From positions 48,670,839-48,734,838 of the forward strand of contig CM060974.1 in the NCBI GenBank assembly GCA_030765045.1: 64,000 nt of DNA, given 5' to 3'. How positions within the stretch are numbered: the stretch's first letter is position 1; each line of letters starts with the position of its first letter. Source of the DNA: Tenodera sinensis. Taxonomy: Eukaryota; Arthropoda; Insecta; Mantodea; Mantidae. The position numbers and the translations under genes are program-made. Positions 35,377 to 47,204 of the stretch are shown here, one piece after another. Below the pieces are notes generated by a model, which worked only from the letters and a program-made list of their open reading frames with translations, had not been told where the DNA came from and ran no database searches.

Positions 35377-36091
35377 TCAAATACTGCATTTGTCACAAGT
35401 TTTACACTGGTGTGGTTTTTTACTTTCATGAATCAAATACTGCATTTTCAAACCTGACAAGTGAGTAAAGCTCTTGTCACAAGTTTTACACTGGTGTGGT
35501 TTTTTACCTTCATGAATCAAATAGTGTGTTTTCAACCTTGACAACTGAGTAAAGCTCTTGTCACAAGCTGTATACTGGTGTGGTTTTTTACCTTCATGAA
35601 TCAAATAGTGTGTTTTCAAACTTGACAACTGAGTAAAGCTCTTGTCACAAGTTTTACACTGATGTGGATTTTTACTTTCATGAATTAAATAGTGGGTTTT
35701 CAAACCTGACAAGTGAGTAAATCTCTTGTCACAATTTTTACAATAGTGTGGTTTTTTACCTTCATGAACCAAATAGTGTCTTTTCAAACGTGACAAGTGA
35801 GTAAAGCACTTATCGCAAATGTTACATTTGTGTGGTCTTTTGTTCTTAGGAATCAAAGTCCTTTGTTTGAAGTGTAAATGCTTCGTGTACATTTCCTCTC
35901 TCTCACTACATTTAACAGACTCTTCTGCGAGAATATGTTCTACACTTGGCATTCCTGTGACATTACTCTTCTGATGTGCATATTCAGGATTATCCTTTCC
36001 CAGATAGATGCTTGTGTCTCTTCCTGATACTTGAGCAGCAATCAGTGGTGGTCTATCAGTGACAATACTGGAAACTCCTCCTGTACATAAT
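35377..36091 (-). CDS. C2H2 zinc-finger protein, last exon (truncated by deletion)
   Basis: An acceptor (ACATTTCAG) precedes base 36091, and the frame is open from there, before the first ATG at 35952. The encoded part starts LCTGGVSSIVTDRPP and holds fingers of C-x2-C-x12-H-x3-H type with HEGKKPH-like linkers. Fingers 1-3 are intact; finger 4 has lost its first Cys (YTAC); finger 5 has Gln for the first zinc-binding His; finger 6 is cut after its second Cys. There a 28-bp deletion (relative to neighbouring 84-bp units, near 35390) shifts the frame to a stop. The fingers are nearly identical, so the array expanded recently. Such proteins bind DNA in the nucleus. It may be decaying or a short functional form. 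Confidence 0.65.
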
Positions 36092-36093
36092 CT

Positions 36094-37121
36094 GAAATGT
36101 TGGAGGATTTGGCATTGTTACCCAAGTACAATAATTAGAGGACTAAATTGAAAACACAATCCCTGTTTACTAACAAAAGGTACGTGGTCAACAATAAATG
36201 ACAAGTCTGTCCGTAAATTCTTATGCAAAGCAAAAATGTTGTTCATTACTACTGATATAACTATTAATTCACATATCATTATATAAATTTTAAAAAAAAG
36301 CATTGGTGGTAACAACAGACTGATGTATGTGGCCACACTAGCAATATTCACTTAAAAGACGTGAAGGAATACTCCGAGCTGCTCTCTCAGACGTAGGGTA
36401 AGTCGACAACGTTGCGTTGAGGTTGGTCAGGGAATTGAACTAGTTTGTGAGTGTAATCAGGTCGGGCACTTTTGCTTTCATTGGGAGCTAACGCTTGTGA
36501 TTGGCCTACACTGCACAGAAAACACGGAAGGACAAGGCAGGATATCACTTTGTTTTCAAGACTCACCCTTACGCTGTTTGTTTATGTACTGAGCTAGGGA
36601 TAGTGACACCCATACAATGTGCAGTGTTACCAACTTGTTTTCTACAAAACTAAAATATCTCCGTAGGAAATTGTCAGAGACAAACACGTAAGATACAAAA
36701 TGTGTTCCAAATAACGAGATCTACCACTGGTTTAAATTAATGTACTGACTTCCCCTCCACCCGGAATATAAGGAGGCCTGAGAAGAAAAAAAAAACAATA
36801 CAGTTTGACAGTTAGAACTAAGGACAGGCGTCGGTGTCACTGCAAGTGTGTCATCGTGAAAGTTACAACGGTGCGTCTAAAAAGGACCGAAGGTCACAAG
36901 TTAATGTAACATCGTAATTAGGGTATGAGAGACAGAGGAAGTGAAGAAAGACACTGAAAGGAAAGATTAAGGTTTTGTGAAGTACGGTTGTGAGTTGAAA
37001 TAGCTTGAAAGACTGTAGACTGTTCTAACAAAACGAAGAAACCTGTATTTGAGGTACAATTTCTGGAAGGAGACAGTAAAGTGATACAAAAGTATCCAGT
37101 AGTTTTGTCCCATTATGTTAA
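36094..37121. other. Intron of the zinc-finger gene, right-hand part unassigned
   Basis: No exon recognised. A TATA-like ATATAAGG at about 36768-36775 followed by GC-richer sequence resembles a promoter of a solo LTR or similar, but the ends could not be identified. Confidence 0.3.
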
Positions 37122-37859
37122 AGTACCTGGGCGACCGAGCTTCGCTCGGCGTTTTTTGCCTCTGTTTTTATGAAATCCTGTTTTTTGTGGGAGAAGATGC
37201 TTATTTAGATAAACTGAAAGTCAAAACGTTAACTAAAGAACAATTTTAGTCGCAATTGTGAAGAGTCATTTCCGAGATACAAATATTTCAGCTGTAAAAC
37301 GTCTACTGCTGAACACAGCCCTCCCCCATAGATATCCACCCAGTTTTACGTTTTCGTTGAGCATTGGTTCCGTTGTGGAGTTCAGTTCTTTGCTGCTGCG
37401 ATTGACTCCAGGCCGATAACATTCGCCATGGTCCTTTATCTTTCCGTCCAGTTCTTCCATGGCTTCCTTTACTCTGGCCAGTCGCTCGTTAGTATTCCCC
37501 AATAGATCTGCCTTCATATTACCCATTCCCATTTTCTTCTTTTCAGTTTCGGAGTTTACATTTTCAGTTTGCCTTCCATTTTTGTTTTCATTTTGTCCAT
37601 CTTTGTTCTATATTTTCTATTCCGTGGTTTACATTTTTCCAATTCAGTTTTCATATTTGTTCCCTCTGTCGCATTCCGGAATTCATTTCATTTCCCATTA
37701 TGTCCATCTTGGCTCACATTTATTTCATCAACTGTTCCATATCGTGCTTTTCGGCACACTCCTGAAATCAATTGTGACTACTTTACTTTTTTAAAATAGT
37801 TCTTTACTTTTTATTAAAACATCGCAGCAACACTAAGCAAAAGCACTGTTGAACAGTAA

Positions 37860-39560
37860 CAAATACTACAGAAAGAAAAGCTGGTTGATAAAGCCATGTG
37901 CATTTACTACGCATTTCTGTTTCAATCATATAGAAAATTGTATGAATTGTTCGTAATTGTTCACAGAAATGGGAGTAGTGAAAGAAATGTGATTGTGTTT
38001 AGTAAAATAAAAATGAGCATAAAAACCGTGTGAAATTTATACGTTACACTTATATTTCAAGTGCATGGAAAAATGTATGTTTGTAGAAGAGGGAGTAGTA
38101 TGTTAGGTAAAAGAAAAAGGAGTAGAGAAAACCATGTGAACGTAATACGTTGGGTGGTAAAATGGATTGCATAAAATCCTTCGCCATGAAAACAATTAGA
38201 TACATCACTTTTCATGGCTATCGGTTAACCTGTTTTGGAATTTATCAACTCTTCAACATATGATATGTATAGGCGTTGGTATGTATGAAGTTGATAAAGG
38301 ATAGGGAATAACATGTGAATTGTTACGTAAAACAATAGTGAGTAGAGAAAATAGTATGAATATAATACGTTGTATTTCTTTTTCAAACATATCAAATTGT
38401 ATGAATTATATGTTGAAGGGCGAGTAGCAAAAGAAGACTGATGGTGCCTCGTAAAGGAAGAATTAGCCGAAGACATGTGAATGTAATATGTTCCATTTAT
38501 ATTTCAATCATAGAATATTATATGACTTGTATGTTGAAGGGCAAACAGAGGATAAATGAATGTGCTACATAAAAGAAATGCGAGTAGAAGACCATTTGAA
38601 AGTAATATATTGTGTAGTAAAATTGTTACCACAAAAAATTTCCCCATGAAAATATACATATACGTGCCGAATTTCGCAGTGATCGGTTAAGCGGTTTTCG
38701 AGCTTAACAGTTAGATATATACAAACATCCAAGTTGTATAGATGATATGAATTGTTTGTAGAAGAGTGAGTAGAGAAAGAGATATGAATGTGTTACCTAA
38801 AAGTGAGCATGGTAAACAGTGCGAATGTAATACGCAGCATTTCTAATACAAACATGCACAAAATTGTATGACTTATTTCTAGAAGAGTGTGTAGAGAAAC
38901 AAATGTGTTTCCCAAAAGCAAGTAGGGAAAACAGTGTGCATGTAATACGCAACATTTCTATTTCAAACATACAGAAAATTGCATGACTTATTTGTAGAAG
39001 AGTGAGTAGAGAAAGAGATATAAATGTGTTATATAAAAGTGAGAGGAAAAAACAGTGTTAATGTAACAGCATTTCTATTTCAAACATACAGAACATGGTA
39101 TGACTTATTTTAAAGGCAGGGATAAACGTATTTTTTGGTGCAAAATCACGTTTTTTATGGAAAATTGTTTATAGAAGAGTGAGCAGAGAAAGAAATGTGA
39201 ATGTGTTACCTAAAAGTAAGTAGAGATAACACTGTGAATGTAATATGCAGCATCTCTATTTCAAGCATACAGAAACTTGTATGCTTATTTGTAGAAAAGT
39301 GAGTAGAGAAAGAGATATGAATGTGTTACCTAAAAGTGAGAGGCGAAAACAGTGTGAATGTAATAGCATTTATATTTCAAACATATAGAACATGGTATGA
39401 CTTATTCTAAATGTGCGGATAAAATATTTTTTGGTGCAAAACCACGTTTTTATGGAAAATTGTTTATAGAAGAGTGAGTAGAGAAAGAGATTTGAATGTC
39501 ATACCTAAAAGTGAGTGGAGAAAACGTTGTGAATGTAATATGCATGTATACAAAAATTTA
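37860..39560. repeat. Degenerate minisatellite, units of roughly 100-190 bp
   Basis: Repeated modules with GAATGTAATA, TATTTCAA-CATA, TATGAATTGT/TATGACTTAT, GTAGAAGAGTGAGTAGAGAAA and TGTGTTACCTAAAAG recur about ten times with varying spacing. The units continue, inverted, into the right arm (39840-40110). Confidence 0.7.
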
Positions 39561-40293
39561 ATCAAATTAGAGCTATTTCTGAAATACCGTGAGTATATAC
39601 AAGAATTGCAGTGTAGAGGCGGGAGTAAAAAAATGTTATTTTTTATGTAAAATCGCGTTTTTCGGGAATTACACCTATATAGCTCATTATATATTATTAC
39701 TATTATTATATATTATAGCTTATTTGTATGTTGAAGAATGAGTAAACTCCAAAGTCGGTTGACCGATCGCCATGAAGATTGACATATCTAAGTGTTCTCA
39801 TGTCGAAGGCTTTTATGGAGTGCATTATACCACGCAACTTATTACGTTCACATGGTTTTCTCTACTCCATTTGCTTTTACGTAACATTCTTCTACAAACA
39901 TACATGTTTCCATGCACTTGAAATATAAGTGCAACGTATAACATTCACACGGTTTTTATGCTCAATTTTCTTTAGTAAAACACAATCACATTTCTTTCAC
40001 TACTCCCGCTTCCACGAATAATTAAGAACAATTCATACATTTTCTATGTGATTGAAACAGAAATGCGCCGTACATTCACATGGCTTTATCAACAAGCTTT
40101 TTTTCCTGTAGTCTTTATTCTTCAACAGTGCTTTCCTTAGTGTGGCCCCGGTGTTTTAATAAAAAAACAAAGAAAAATTGAAGTAAAGTATGAGTCGGGA
40201 GTGCGACGATTAGCACGACATGGAACAGTTGATGAAACAAATGTTAGCCAAAATGGACATAATGGAGAACGAAATTAATCCCGGAATGCAGCA

Positions 40294-40581
40294 GTGGAAA
40301 GAAATATGAAAGCTGAATTCGCGAAACGTAAACTACGGAATAGAAAATATGGGCATAAAAATGGACAAAATGGAATCAAAAATGGATGCCAAATTGAAAA
40401 TGTAAACTCTGAAATGGAAAAGATGAAGTCGGGAATGTCCAATATAAAGCTAGATGTATCAGAGAATACTAACGAGCAACTGGCCAGGGTTAAAGAAACC
40501 ATGGAAGAACTCGTCGGAAATATGAAGGACGTTGGCCAATGTGTTAATGCCCTGGAGTCAATCGCAGTACCAAAGAACTGA
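40294..40581 (+). CDS. Small coiled-coil ORF in the right arm
   Basis: 95 codons, charged and helical, with the pattern MEKMKSGMSNIKLDV and LARVKETMEELVGNMK, suggesting a coiled coil. The inverted arm has a related but shorter frame (37266-37532, minus) with LARVKEAMEELDGKIK, so the segment is conserved between arms at protein level. No zinc, polymerase or transposase motif. It may be a relic of a gag-like or ORF1-like protein captured by the element. Confidence 0.35.
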   Translation: MERNMKAEFAKRKLRNRKYGHKNGQNGIKNGCQIENVNSEMEKMKSGMSNIKLDVSENTNEQLARVKETMEELVGNMKDVGQCVNALESIAVPKN

Positions 40582-40934
40582 ACTCCATAATGGAACAAAT
40601 GCTCGGCGAAAACTTCAAATAGGTGGATATCTATGGGGCAGCCCTGTGTTCAGCAGTAGACGATTTTGAGCTGAAATGATGGTGTTTATGAAATACTGGT
40701 ATGTATTTCTATATCTCTTGTATCTCGGAAATGACTCTTAATAATTGCGACAAAAATTATTATTTAGTTAACGTTTTGCCTTTCAGGTTTATCTAAGTAT
40801 CCTCTCCCCTGCCACCAAAAAAATTATTTCACAAAAATGCCGAGCGAAGCTCGGTTGCCCAGCTACTATAAGAATTACAAATAATTATAATACAAGAAGC
40901 AAAACGCTTTTAATTGAAAAGAGTCCAGACTTAC

Positions 40935-40966
40935 CTTGAAGAATATACTGAAGGGAAGTCCGCATC
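40935..40966 (-). CDS. 32-nt internal exon of the zinc-finger gene
   Basis: A small exon with strong splice sites: acceptor TATTCTGTTACAG before 40966 and donor CAAG|GTAAGT after 40935. Read in phase 0 it gives DADFPSVYSS plus two bases. Joined to the first base of the 36091 exon it reads on in frame (DADFPSVYSSR then LCTGGVSS) into the zinc fingers. The other two frames give a stop or no support. An upstream exon ending in phase 0 is needed and was not found to the right. The frame match across the join is the main evidence. Confidence 0.55.
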
Positions 40967-41164
40967 CTGTAACAGAATAATTCAAATGTGTAGTTCTACA
41001 TAATCACATATACAGACTGAGTTAAAGTGGTGCATAACAAAGGATTCATGGTGAAGGTAATAGCCATTACAAAGTAATGCTTTCTTTAGGTGGCCAAGTT
41101 CAATGCCAGAAGCGACAAGAGCTTGCCGGCCTCCTGTGACTCAACCAGAAGCTAAACCAACCCA

Positions 41165-41440
41165 AAAGTAAGGGCATTGTGTTCCTACCACACCAGGCTC
41201 ACGCAGCACAAAAGAAGCTGTTGTCTGGGCCAAACAGATAAGTCAGTGGTCCCTGAACATGTGATTGAGGCAGTTGCTGAACTTGCAGTTAAGTCCAGGA
41301 TATGTGCATCGTGGCATCAACTACACACTACCATGCCCCATTACAGTGACAAGTTATTGAAATATATAAGCCACCTAACAATTTTAATAAGCATAAAGAG
41401 GCATTAAGACTAAACAGCAACTGGCATCCAATCATAAAAA
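41165..41440 (+). pseudogene. Penelope-like element, GIY-YIG endonuclease C-terminal end
   Basis: A broken frame carries HKRSCCLGQTDKSVVPEHV, then (other frame) ASTTHYH and VIEIYKPPNNFNKHKEALRL followed by NWHPII. This matches the C-terminal pattern of Penelope-like GIY-YIG domains, in which a conserved Glu lies in REAIEIxKxxNNFNR. The catalytic GIY-YIG start and the RT are absent, so this is a 5'-truncated remnant. The hammerhead-like stem-loop lies 180 bp downstream on the same strand, which ties that motif to this element type. Confidence 0.6.
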
Positions 41441-41589
41441 ATGAAAAACATTGTAAGAGACAGGAAAGCAAAGCAAGGCAATCACAAGAGAGACAAAACT
41501 CCACCTAACAATCACCTTGCCTCTGCCCACTCTCAGGCAATCAGCAGACAATGCACATTGTATAAATAGAGCGACACAGACGTGGCGAT

Positions 41590-41700
41590 ATCTTCTCTGA
41601 GACCTTGACAGCAACACTGAGGATGTCTACCCCAGCTGTAGACAAAACGTCTGATCACCAGCAGACCACCGCAAAAGAGCCTGAAAGATACTTCATCTTA
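41590..41700 (+). ncRNA. Hammerhead-like stem-loop repeat, copy 2
   Basis: CTGAGGA at 41617-41623, an extra T, the stem GTCTAC...GTAGAC, then AAAACGTC to 41651. Relative to copy 1 the third stem pair changed from T-A to C-G, a compensatory change. The conserved G of the second box (GAA) is replaced here (AAA), so this copy would not be expected to cleave. Downstream CAGCAGACCAC and AAGATACTT also match copy 1. Confidence 0.5.
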
Positions 41701-41739
41701 TGATTTCTGCGCTGCCTGTGAATGTCTATGCATTTTAAA

Positions 41740-42650
41740 CGGGTAGGTAATTTAGCCTTCCTTGGAGACCTGATCAATCACCTTGATAACTTAAATACAC
41801 ATTTACAGGGTAGAGAGCATACCATTATGCATATGTGTAGTGCTATAAAAAAACTTTTAAGCAAAAACTGTCACTGAGGCAAAGCCAAGATAGTAGCTAA
41901 TGTTAGTAAAAATCTATATATCCTGAGATGTCTAAGAAACTCTATTCCTATTTCTACTGCTAAAACTATTTACTTTGGGCTTATCCACTCCTTTTTGTCA
42001 TATGGAATTGAATTATGGGGAAATACATCTAAACAAAATTTTCAAAGAATATTTGTGTTACAAAAAAGGCTATTAGGTATTTAGGTGGTCTAAGATATAA
42101 CGAATCATGTAAAAGTACTTTTATTCTGCTGAAAATACTTACATTACCAAGCTTGTTCATCTATAGAACCATTTTATATTTAGTTCAATTTAAATTCCCA
42201 ATGAAAAACATGTCAGATGCTCACACATATAATACCAGGAATAATCAATTACTAAATCTCCCCAGAACCAGATTACATTTATCAGAGAGGGTCCCTAGTT
42301 ATATGGGAGCAAATTTTTATAATGCTTTGCCTGAAAATGTTAAATCATATGAAAATTATAGAACCTTTAAAAATAGGATAAAAAATTATTTAATAACCAA
42401 AGCTTTTTACAGTATTGAAGAATACCTAAACTTATAGATATTTTCTATGATGTTTTGATTATACTAATTATACTTTTAACTTATCTAATTATATTGTATA
42501 TACTATGTAATTACTAAATTCCTTTCTGTTTATGTTTCTCATGACATTGGCCCTTATAGGGTACCTTTTTATATCATCTTATGTATTGATTCATGATATG
42601 GTTCAATTGTGTATTCCACTGTATTGAACTGAATGAATACATAAATAAAT
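41740..42650 (+). pseudogene. CR1/Jockey-type LINE, 3' end
   Basis: The 5'-truncated end of an ORF2. Decayed frames give FLGDLINHLDNLNTH, IYFGLIHSFLSYGIELWG and LQKRLLGI, the thumb and post-RT region. A clean 94-codon frame (42153-42437) follows with HTYNTRNNQLLNLPRTRLHLSE and FYNALPENVK...FYSIEEYLNL, the usual C-terminus. The 3' UTR ends in an ATAAATAAATAA tail near 42650. Confidence 0.7.
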
Positions 42651-42959
42651 AATTGACTATATAACAGGCATGCTGCAAAAATCTTATGTGATTGGCTCCA
42701 GTTATTTGTGTGTGACATTAATTTCAATGACGAAAGTGGCTAAATCTTGTGAATGAGGCAGGTTATTGGATGACAAACTCAAAGTGTTATTGTGATTCAG
42801 TAGTGCACAGAACATCATTCAAACATTTCAACATAACAAAAGAGTGCAGAAATCTTCTCAAACACACACAAGGATACAATAAGACATGTATGTTTTTCAG
42901 GAAAAATATTCGAATTTAGTAAATATATTGTACAATTACCTGGAAGAAAGTAATGATTT

Positions 42960-43640
42960 GTTTTGTTTTTTTCAGTGAGCCAATGTCTTATAAACTTATT
43001 TAAAAACCAAAGTTGGTATGTAAGTTCAGTGTCTTTCCAGGATGCAACACGAATATTCTGAAGAAAGTTGCTCCATCCTAAACTACCCTTATATGGAAAA
43101 TTTTGATTATCTTGAAAATGGCTCATAACAGTTTTGGTTAAAATGATATGCTTAAGATATTTTTATGACAAATTAAATGGATATTTTGAATTTTGCACCT
43201 ATAGCCTATGTAGTCTTGTTTATTCTGGATAACTTTTGAGTAACTCGTAAACTGTAAGAAATAGACAAAATCTGCCTATACAAAAAATGTACATCTCGCT
43301 AAAACAAAAAATTTATGTCCATTTAATTTTTTTGTGGACAGAATTATTTCAGAGATATTCCTGCTTATTTGTGTCAGTTTCAGAAGACTTAAACTTCCAT
43401 CAAATGCAAAATCTTGTTCATTTGTTTTATATGTTAACCATGCAAAGAGAGCTGAATCCTAAAGCTTAAGAAGATTTGACTATCACTAAAAGCCTGCTGT
43501 ACACTCATATTTCTCTTCCATCTACAAGGAAATAGGCAATATGATAATTTCTAAAAATGTTTATCTCAACTAACACAAAGAAGAATTGGAGTTTGTAACA
43601 ATGGTTAGTACAAGAGTAGAGAAAGTCATGTCAGTGCAAA
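42960..43640 (-). repeat. Dispersed TIR-type repeat X, copy 1
   Basis: The reverse complement of this stretch matches, in order, 58331-58433, 60634-60885 and 63001-63300, that is, repeat X copy 2 with its two insertions removed. Its outer end at about 43633 has AGTAGAGAAAGT, the inverted form of ACTTTCTCTACT at 58.34 kb. The uninterrupted state of this copy confirms that the insertions in copy 2 are later events. Confidence 0.7.
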
Positions 43641-44759
43641 ACAATTTTTTTTTCATTGGATGGGAAAAGACTAACAAATGGAATTTTTGGGGTTTAGGTG
43701 ACCAGGCCAGGATAAGCATTCAATGTTAAATCATTTATTTTACTTGTAAGTTTGCATTGAAAAATAGATCTCATAGCTTGCATTTTATTATTGCTGTGGA
43801 GTAAATTTTGTAGTAGGAAAAATCAAACAGTTGTATAGGTGCTACAGTACTTTCTGGTATAATTAGCTTTCAATTTAAAATATTCAATTCTGTATTACCT
43901 AGGAGGTATATTGTTAGTCCTATGACATACAAATTACTATACAATGTGCCAATAAAGGAAATCACTAAAATGCTCATTTCACTAATTACATCAGTGATTA
44001 CAGTGGGAAAAATTGCTCCTAAAAGCATTCTGTTTATTTTGTTGCGATTTTATTTTTAAAATAGATAAACAGTTTTACTTTTCAGTGTGGTATAGTCATT
44101 TTACATCAGTATTTTCTGCTATTTGCTTTGTTTTTAAGCATTTTAAAATTGTATCTAAGTGTTCAAGTGCTTTTTGAATGATGGCCTTACATTAGCGCAG
44201 CAATCCAACAATTTTTATGTCCCATTTAGGTGTTTCATGCACTCTGTCAATTGAAATCTTCTGTGAACCTATTTGTATGCTTTGACTCACAGTTCTATGT
44301 GAGAAGCAGCCATACAACATGAAAATCTATGTTGTTAAAGTAAGAATTTATTCACTTACTCTGCTAATGTCAATTTTTCAGCCTCAACATGATTTAGGTA
44401 TCTTAAGTAATTTACAGTGTGTTAGGGTTCTACTTTCCTGAATTAAGGAGGGGCAACATAATCTGAAAACGTTCTTTGACTCAGCCATGTGTATGCCACC
44501 AGTAGTAGGTGTGAATCAGGCTTCAAAAATTCAGTGTCACTTGCTCGTATGATGTCTTGCAATCCAGCTTCTTTCTGTGGCAAATGAAAACTGAACAGTT
44601 AACAGCTCCCTTCCAGAAAGGTGATATATACATCTTACTATCTCCCTCGGCATTCAATGCCCATTCAGTCTTTCAGTAATAATTTTTGTTGGAGATTATT
44701 TATGAACAGTTAGACATCCTGAATATCTTAAGATATTCATAGATATCTTAAGTAGTCAC
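43641..44759. other. No gene recognised
   Basis: AT-rich sequence without supported ORF or repeat. Confidence 0.4.
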
Positions 44760-45735
44760 CTGTTGGAATGTACATTCCACAACCTATGCATTGTTTCCAG
44801 GGCCAAGGCCATGACCACATCTAAGACCTCTAGTAAATGTTCAACTGTGGCAAGGATGCTAGTTTGTCCATCTGCTCCTAGCTGTGTGAACTGCCTGGAC
44901 AAAATCATTCAAGGGCTCAGGATGAAAGAGTGTTTATCCTTCTCCGAAAACTAAAAATGCAATTTGTTTGTCAATCTTCTATCCAGAAGTTTGGTACTTT
45001 TAGTTGATTAGTTAACGAAGCACCAAAGTGGGATACAGGTACACAAACTTGCCCCGTAAACCACCATCACCATCACTCCTTGGGTTCATGCACTAGCTTC
45101 CTACTCCACAGACTCTTAGTACTGAAACCTGGAAATTGAAAGTTCGATTGAAGTGGATTGGTTTTCTCAAAGACATTTCTGTAATGGAGTTTATGCCTTT
45201 AAGGCACATCTCATTCACCTCCATTGCGATCACACTCAAGGTACCAAATGGTACGGTCACATTCAGTGGATTTTCCTCTTCCTGTGTCTATAAGCCAGCA
45301 CTTTGTAGCACTGTCTTTGGCTTCCAATTAAACGGACCCTCCTATGAGTCACCTATGGTGCAAGATACACTTACTCCCGAAAGGTTTAGTCCCAGTGAAT
45401 CTAGGGTACAGCTTGTCCCATTTGCCTTAGGATCTTTATTCTGCAGTGAAATCATGGTATAGGCGCACATTGGGAGGAATTACAATTACTGACCAAATCG
45501 ATATCTCCCAGTGTTCTGTACTTGCAGGAAGCCAAGCTTCGCCAACAGGACTGCTTTACATTTCCTGGGTGTCATTTTATTGTGGTTTGACCTCCGACCA
45601 GAATCTGGGACTCCTGCTTATGGGCATTTCATGTCTGTGATTTGGGAGATTTTTTACCAGCCTCTCATGCTCACCACCACATTGCAACTGATCACCTAAG
45701 AGGGTGATGAGCGTTAAAGTCTCTCAACAAATTTA
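44760..45735 (+). pseudogene. I-like LINE remnant: ORF1 end and endonuclease start
   Basis: The first frame (44763-44954) has a knuckle-like CPSAPSCVNC and then LRMKECLSFSEN, matching VKEKVPFSEA after the knuckles of the intact I-clade ORF1. Further on, decayed frames give LQWNHGIGAHWEELQLL, YLQEAKLRQQD and a LTTTLQ segment (about 45430-45690), the endonuclease N-terminus. Many stops. It shows the same ORF1-ORF2 order as the intact element but belongs to a different, older lineage. Confidence 0.6.
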
Positions 45736-45748
45736 GGGCAGTGGGACA

Positions 45749-45980
45749 TTAAAAAAAATTATTTTGTTGTTTAACGATGCTGTCAGTTGCCAGGATCACA
45801 TCAGCGTCGCCGGTGTGCCGGAATTTTGTCCCGCAGGAGTTCTTTGACATGCCAGTAAATCTACTGACATGGAGCTGTTGTTTTTAAGCACACTTGAAAA
45901 CCATCGACCTGGGCCGGATTTGAACCCACGACCTTGGGAACAGTAGGCCTGCGTCTAACCAACTGAGCCACCAAGACTGA
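45749..45980 (-). mobile_element. tRNA-headed SINE with 10-bp target duplication
   Basis: 232 bp, minus strand. Box A TGGCTCAGTTGG and box B GGGTTCAAATCC lie in the first 60 nt; the tail is CGTTAAACAACAAAATAA with a T-rich end. Direct repeats CAGTGGGACA (45739-45748) and CACTGGGACA (45981-45990) flank it with one mismatch. It differs in sequence from the SINEs at 3.3, 8.9 and 50.1 kb, so several SINE families are present. Confidence 0.85.
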
Positions 45981-45990
45981 CACTGGGACA

Positions 45991-47204
45991 CTAGATGCCA
46001 TAGGTCTGCAATGGGAAAACAAAAATATGAGATCATGATGCCCTAGGTCTCAACATTAATACTCCTGTTATGTCACAAAATAAAGCCTCAGTAAGGCATG
46101 TCTAGGTCCCAAGGCTTAATAAGACAAGTTTTATAAATTTCCCTGAATATTCATTTACATAAGGTTGGACAAAATAATGTAATGCAACTACCAACTGTAA
46201 CAGTAATACCTATGTATTGTTGTTCATGGAGGGTTATAATTTCCATTTTCTTACTAGAAAACCTATCAGAAAATCAAACCAGGAAGGTATTTAATTACAG
46301 GTTGGTATACACAGGAATTGTATGCTCAAAAAAGAACACACATTGTCTAGCTATATGCAGTGTGTCTCATAACTTGAACATAACGCGTCTTAACAGTATT
46401 ATATAGCAATACAGAACAATACTACAGATGAAGTGAAGGTGTCCAAGTTTCATTTTAACACGGCTCACATTAATCATACTACAAATAAATGCAAAACAAC
46501 ATGGGAAATATAAAATAGCTTTTAACTTAAACCAGAGAACTTCAATACACACTTCATTTGTTCCATTGATCACATGCACAAATTTGTAAACCAGTGCTAT
46601 ATATACGCATTTGGCATTTTGCATAATAGCAAGGTCATAAACAATGCTTTACCTTGACTTTTATGCACACATTTTAACTAGTTGTAAATTTAATGCCTCA
46701 AATTATAAAGACAGTTTCAACAATAGTGTGAGCTTTGACAATTTAATGATTACAAACTTTGCTGAATCCTTAAGTCCAATCCAGTGTTAAATATAGGTAC
46801 AAATTTTAGTTCCTAGTTGTTTCCTTTTGGACCACAATGTTCTGAGTTCAAAAAGGGGACATTGTTGATACTAGAAATTGGAGATCACACATTTTGTTTT
46901 ATGAACTTACAACATACATCTAGTCCATAGCTACAAAGTAGGGTCAAAATAAGATTTAGTAATATTAATAATATTAGATTGGTGATTGTTTCTGGAGTAA
47001 ATGATAACATTTAGCACCTCAGAATCCTGTACACCATGTACCTGCATTATATATCCAGTCCTCTTTCACAGCAAAATAATGTTACAATGACAGTAAGCCA
47101 TGCCATGTATAGGATATTTTGCATGCACCACTGGTGCTATGTTTTGGATAGCAAGAATTATATATAGTGATGTAGACAATCAAATTGTTCAAATGCTTTA
47201 GGAA
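45991..47204. other. Unassigned; dispersed repeat at about 47091-47165
   Basis: No gene. The end (CATGTATAGGATATTTTGC to TTTTGGATAGCAA) resembles 32205-32265. Homology resumes after the foldback element at about 47530. Confidence 0.35.

Larger units (their letters stand above)
37122..40867. mobile_element. 3.7-kb inverted-repeat element, Helitron-like ends
   Basis: Two arms of about 1.1 kb or more are inverted copies of each other: 37122 rightward and 40867 leftward. Both start AGTACCTGGG or AGTAGCTGGG and carry the hairpin CCGAGCTTCGCTCGG 13-15 bp inside. Read outward, each end is CCGAGCGAAGCTCGG, about 8 nt, then CAGSTAC. That resembles a Helitron 3' end (hairpin then CTRR), though the last bases are CTAC or GTAC. 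Each arm includes one copy of a small coiled-coil ORF (40294-40581 on plus; decayed 37266-37532 on minus). The centre is a minisatellite. It lies in the zinc-finger gene's intron. The family is uncertain. Confidence 0.6.

Noticed and set aside
36700..37121. Solo LTR with TATA box in the zinc-finger intron
   Set aside because: No TG...CA ends, duplication or second LTR could be identified.
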